Of a stretch of 64,000 bases of DNA, positions 63,442 to 64,000 are shown piece after piece (position 1 is the stretch's first letter; every line of letters starts with the position of its first letter). The position numbers were made by a program, and so were the translations under genes. Below the pieces are notes generated by a model. It saw only the letters and a list, made by a program, of their open reading frames with translations, ran no database searches and was not told where the DNA came from. Origin of the DNA: Blastomussa wellsi (Eukaryota > Cnidaria > Anthozoa > Scleractinia > Plerogyridae); contig OX393573.1 of NCBI GenBank assembly GCA_947652115.1, positions 14,905,393 to 14,969,392 of the forward strand. The letters are read 5' to 3'.

Positions 63442-64000
63442 CTGAACAAATACCAAATGTCTGTTAGCCCTATTAAATATATGTTTGGCACACTTAGGGT
63501 ATCTGTAAATTAATAAATAGCTCTGAGATTTACGATACAAATGGCGCCATTTTAATTTCTCAAACCAGTTCGCATGTAACTTACTTTACAAAGTAATGAC
63601 TGTGCAATTTACACCCAGGGAGTACTACCTTAAATTTCGGATAGTTGTGTGCCGCGAAGGCTCTTAGAACCTGATCCTGATTAAGGATAAACAAAAACGG
63701 GATTTGATACCCTAATTCAAGACTCAAACCCGAAAAATGACACCCTATTCAAGGAAAAAAAACTAAGAAAGGTATGAACTGGTCAACCTTATCTGGTTCC
63801 TATAACGTTAATACTCTTAACGAATTCGCCAGTTCTTTGTTTTTCGTTTCGATTTCCATTTAAGCTCTGTAATTTTCGAGGATACAATTTACAATAGGTA
63901 GACTATCTAAGGATCACACCAGGAACAGTTCTAAATTAAGAAACCGAGAGTCTCAAACTGAACCTTACTCTTAATCCTTAACCTTAATCCTCACGGTATC
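63442..64000. other. intron upstream of the C-type lectin exon of the right-hand paralogue
   Basis: No exon recognised. Near 63650-63770 are blocks (GGATTTGATACCCTAATTCA, ACACCCTATTCAAGG) resembling those at about 59940-60220, a dispersed repeat family. Confidence 0.45.

Overview
The window is animal nuclear DNA, most likely from an anthozoan cnidarian such as a stony coral. The reasons are spliced genes built from phase-1 extracellular modules (H-type lectin, follistatin/Kazal, C-type lectin, EGF, TLDc), AT-rich introns and intergenic DNA full of palindromic MITEs, tRNA-derived repeats and LINE/Gypsy debris, and an integrated Polinton/Maverick-type (adintovirus-like) element of the sort common in cnidarians. 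The species cannot be fixed from the sequence alone.

Host genes. All recognisable host genes are on the minus strand. A 17-exon gene (22714 to 5188) can be traced with every splice site and reading phase consistent. It encodes a secreted protein of about 1047 residues: signal peptide, three H-type lectin domains, follistatin/Kazal domain, three more H-type lectin domains, C-type lectin domain, EGF domain, TLDc domain. A tandem paralogue ends at 59365 (its last five recognised exons, from 63441, are in the window) and the first exon of a third copy lies at 1372-1459. The window therefore cuts through a tandem gene cluster. Between the two larger copies lies about 36 kb of mobile and satellite DNA plus one intronless gene for a secreted PI-PLC-like phosphodiesterase (51928-53646).

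Polinton. Positions 36400-51808 form a complete element of about 15.4 kb. It has matching 283-bp terminal inverted repeats and is flanked by a 5-bp direct repeat CGTGG. It carries 16 intact genes: protein-primed DNA polymerase B, DDE integrase, FtsK/HerA-type packaging ATPase, a capsid-like protein, two tandem penton-like proteins, several small membrane proteins, two small Cys-rich proteins and conserved proteins of unknown function. No adenain-like maturation protease is visible. Genes are tightly packed, some in divergent pairs, with short TATA-like motifs almost touching the start codons. The element sits 120 bp past the stop codon of the PLC-like gene.

Other mobile DNA. At 28113-31864 an inverted-array (foldback-like) element made of 223-bp units is itself interrupted by a 1633-bp Mutator-like element with a perfect 9-bp target duplication, minisatellite-type inverted ends and a small acidic exon-like ORF inside. 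Further right are a 66-bp satellite with two kinds of higher-order repeat (about 32.5-33.6 kb), a truncated Gypsy retrotransposon with a 140-bp LTR (55179-56992), two degenerate tRNA-Thr-like copies and many palindromic MITEs.
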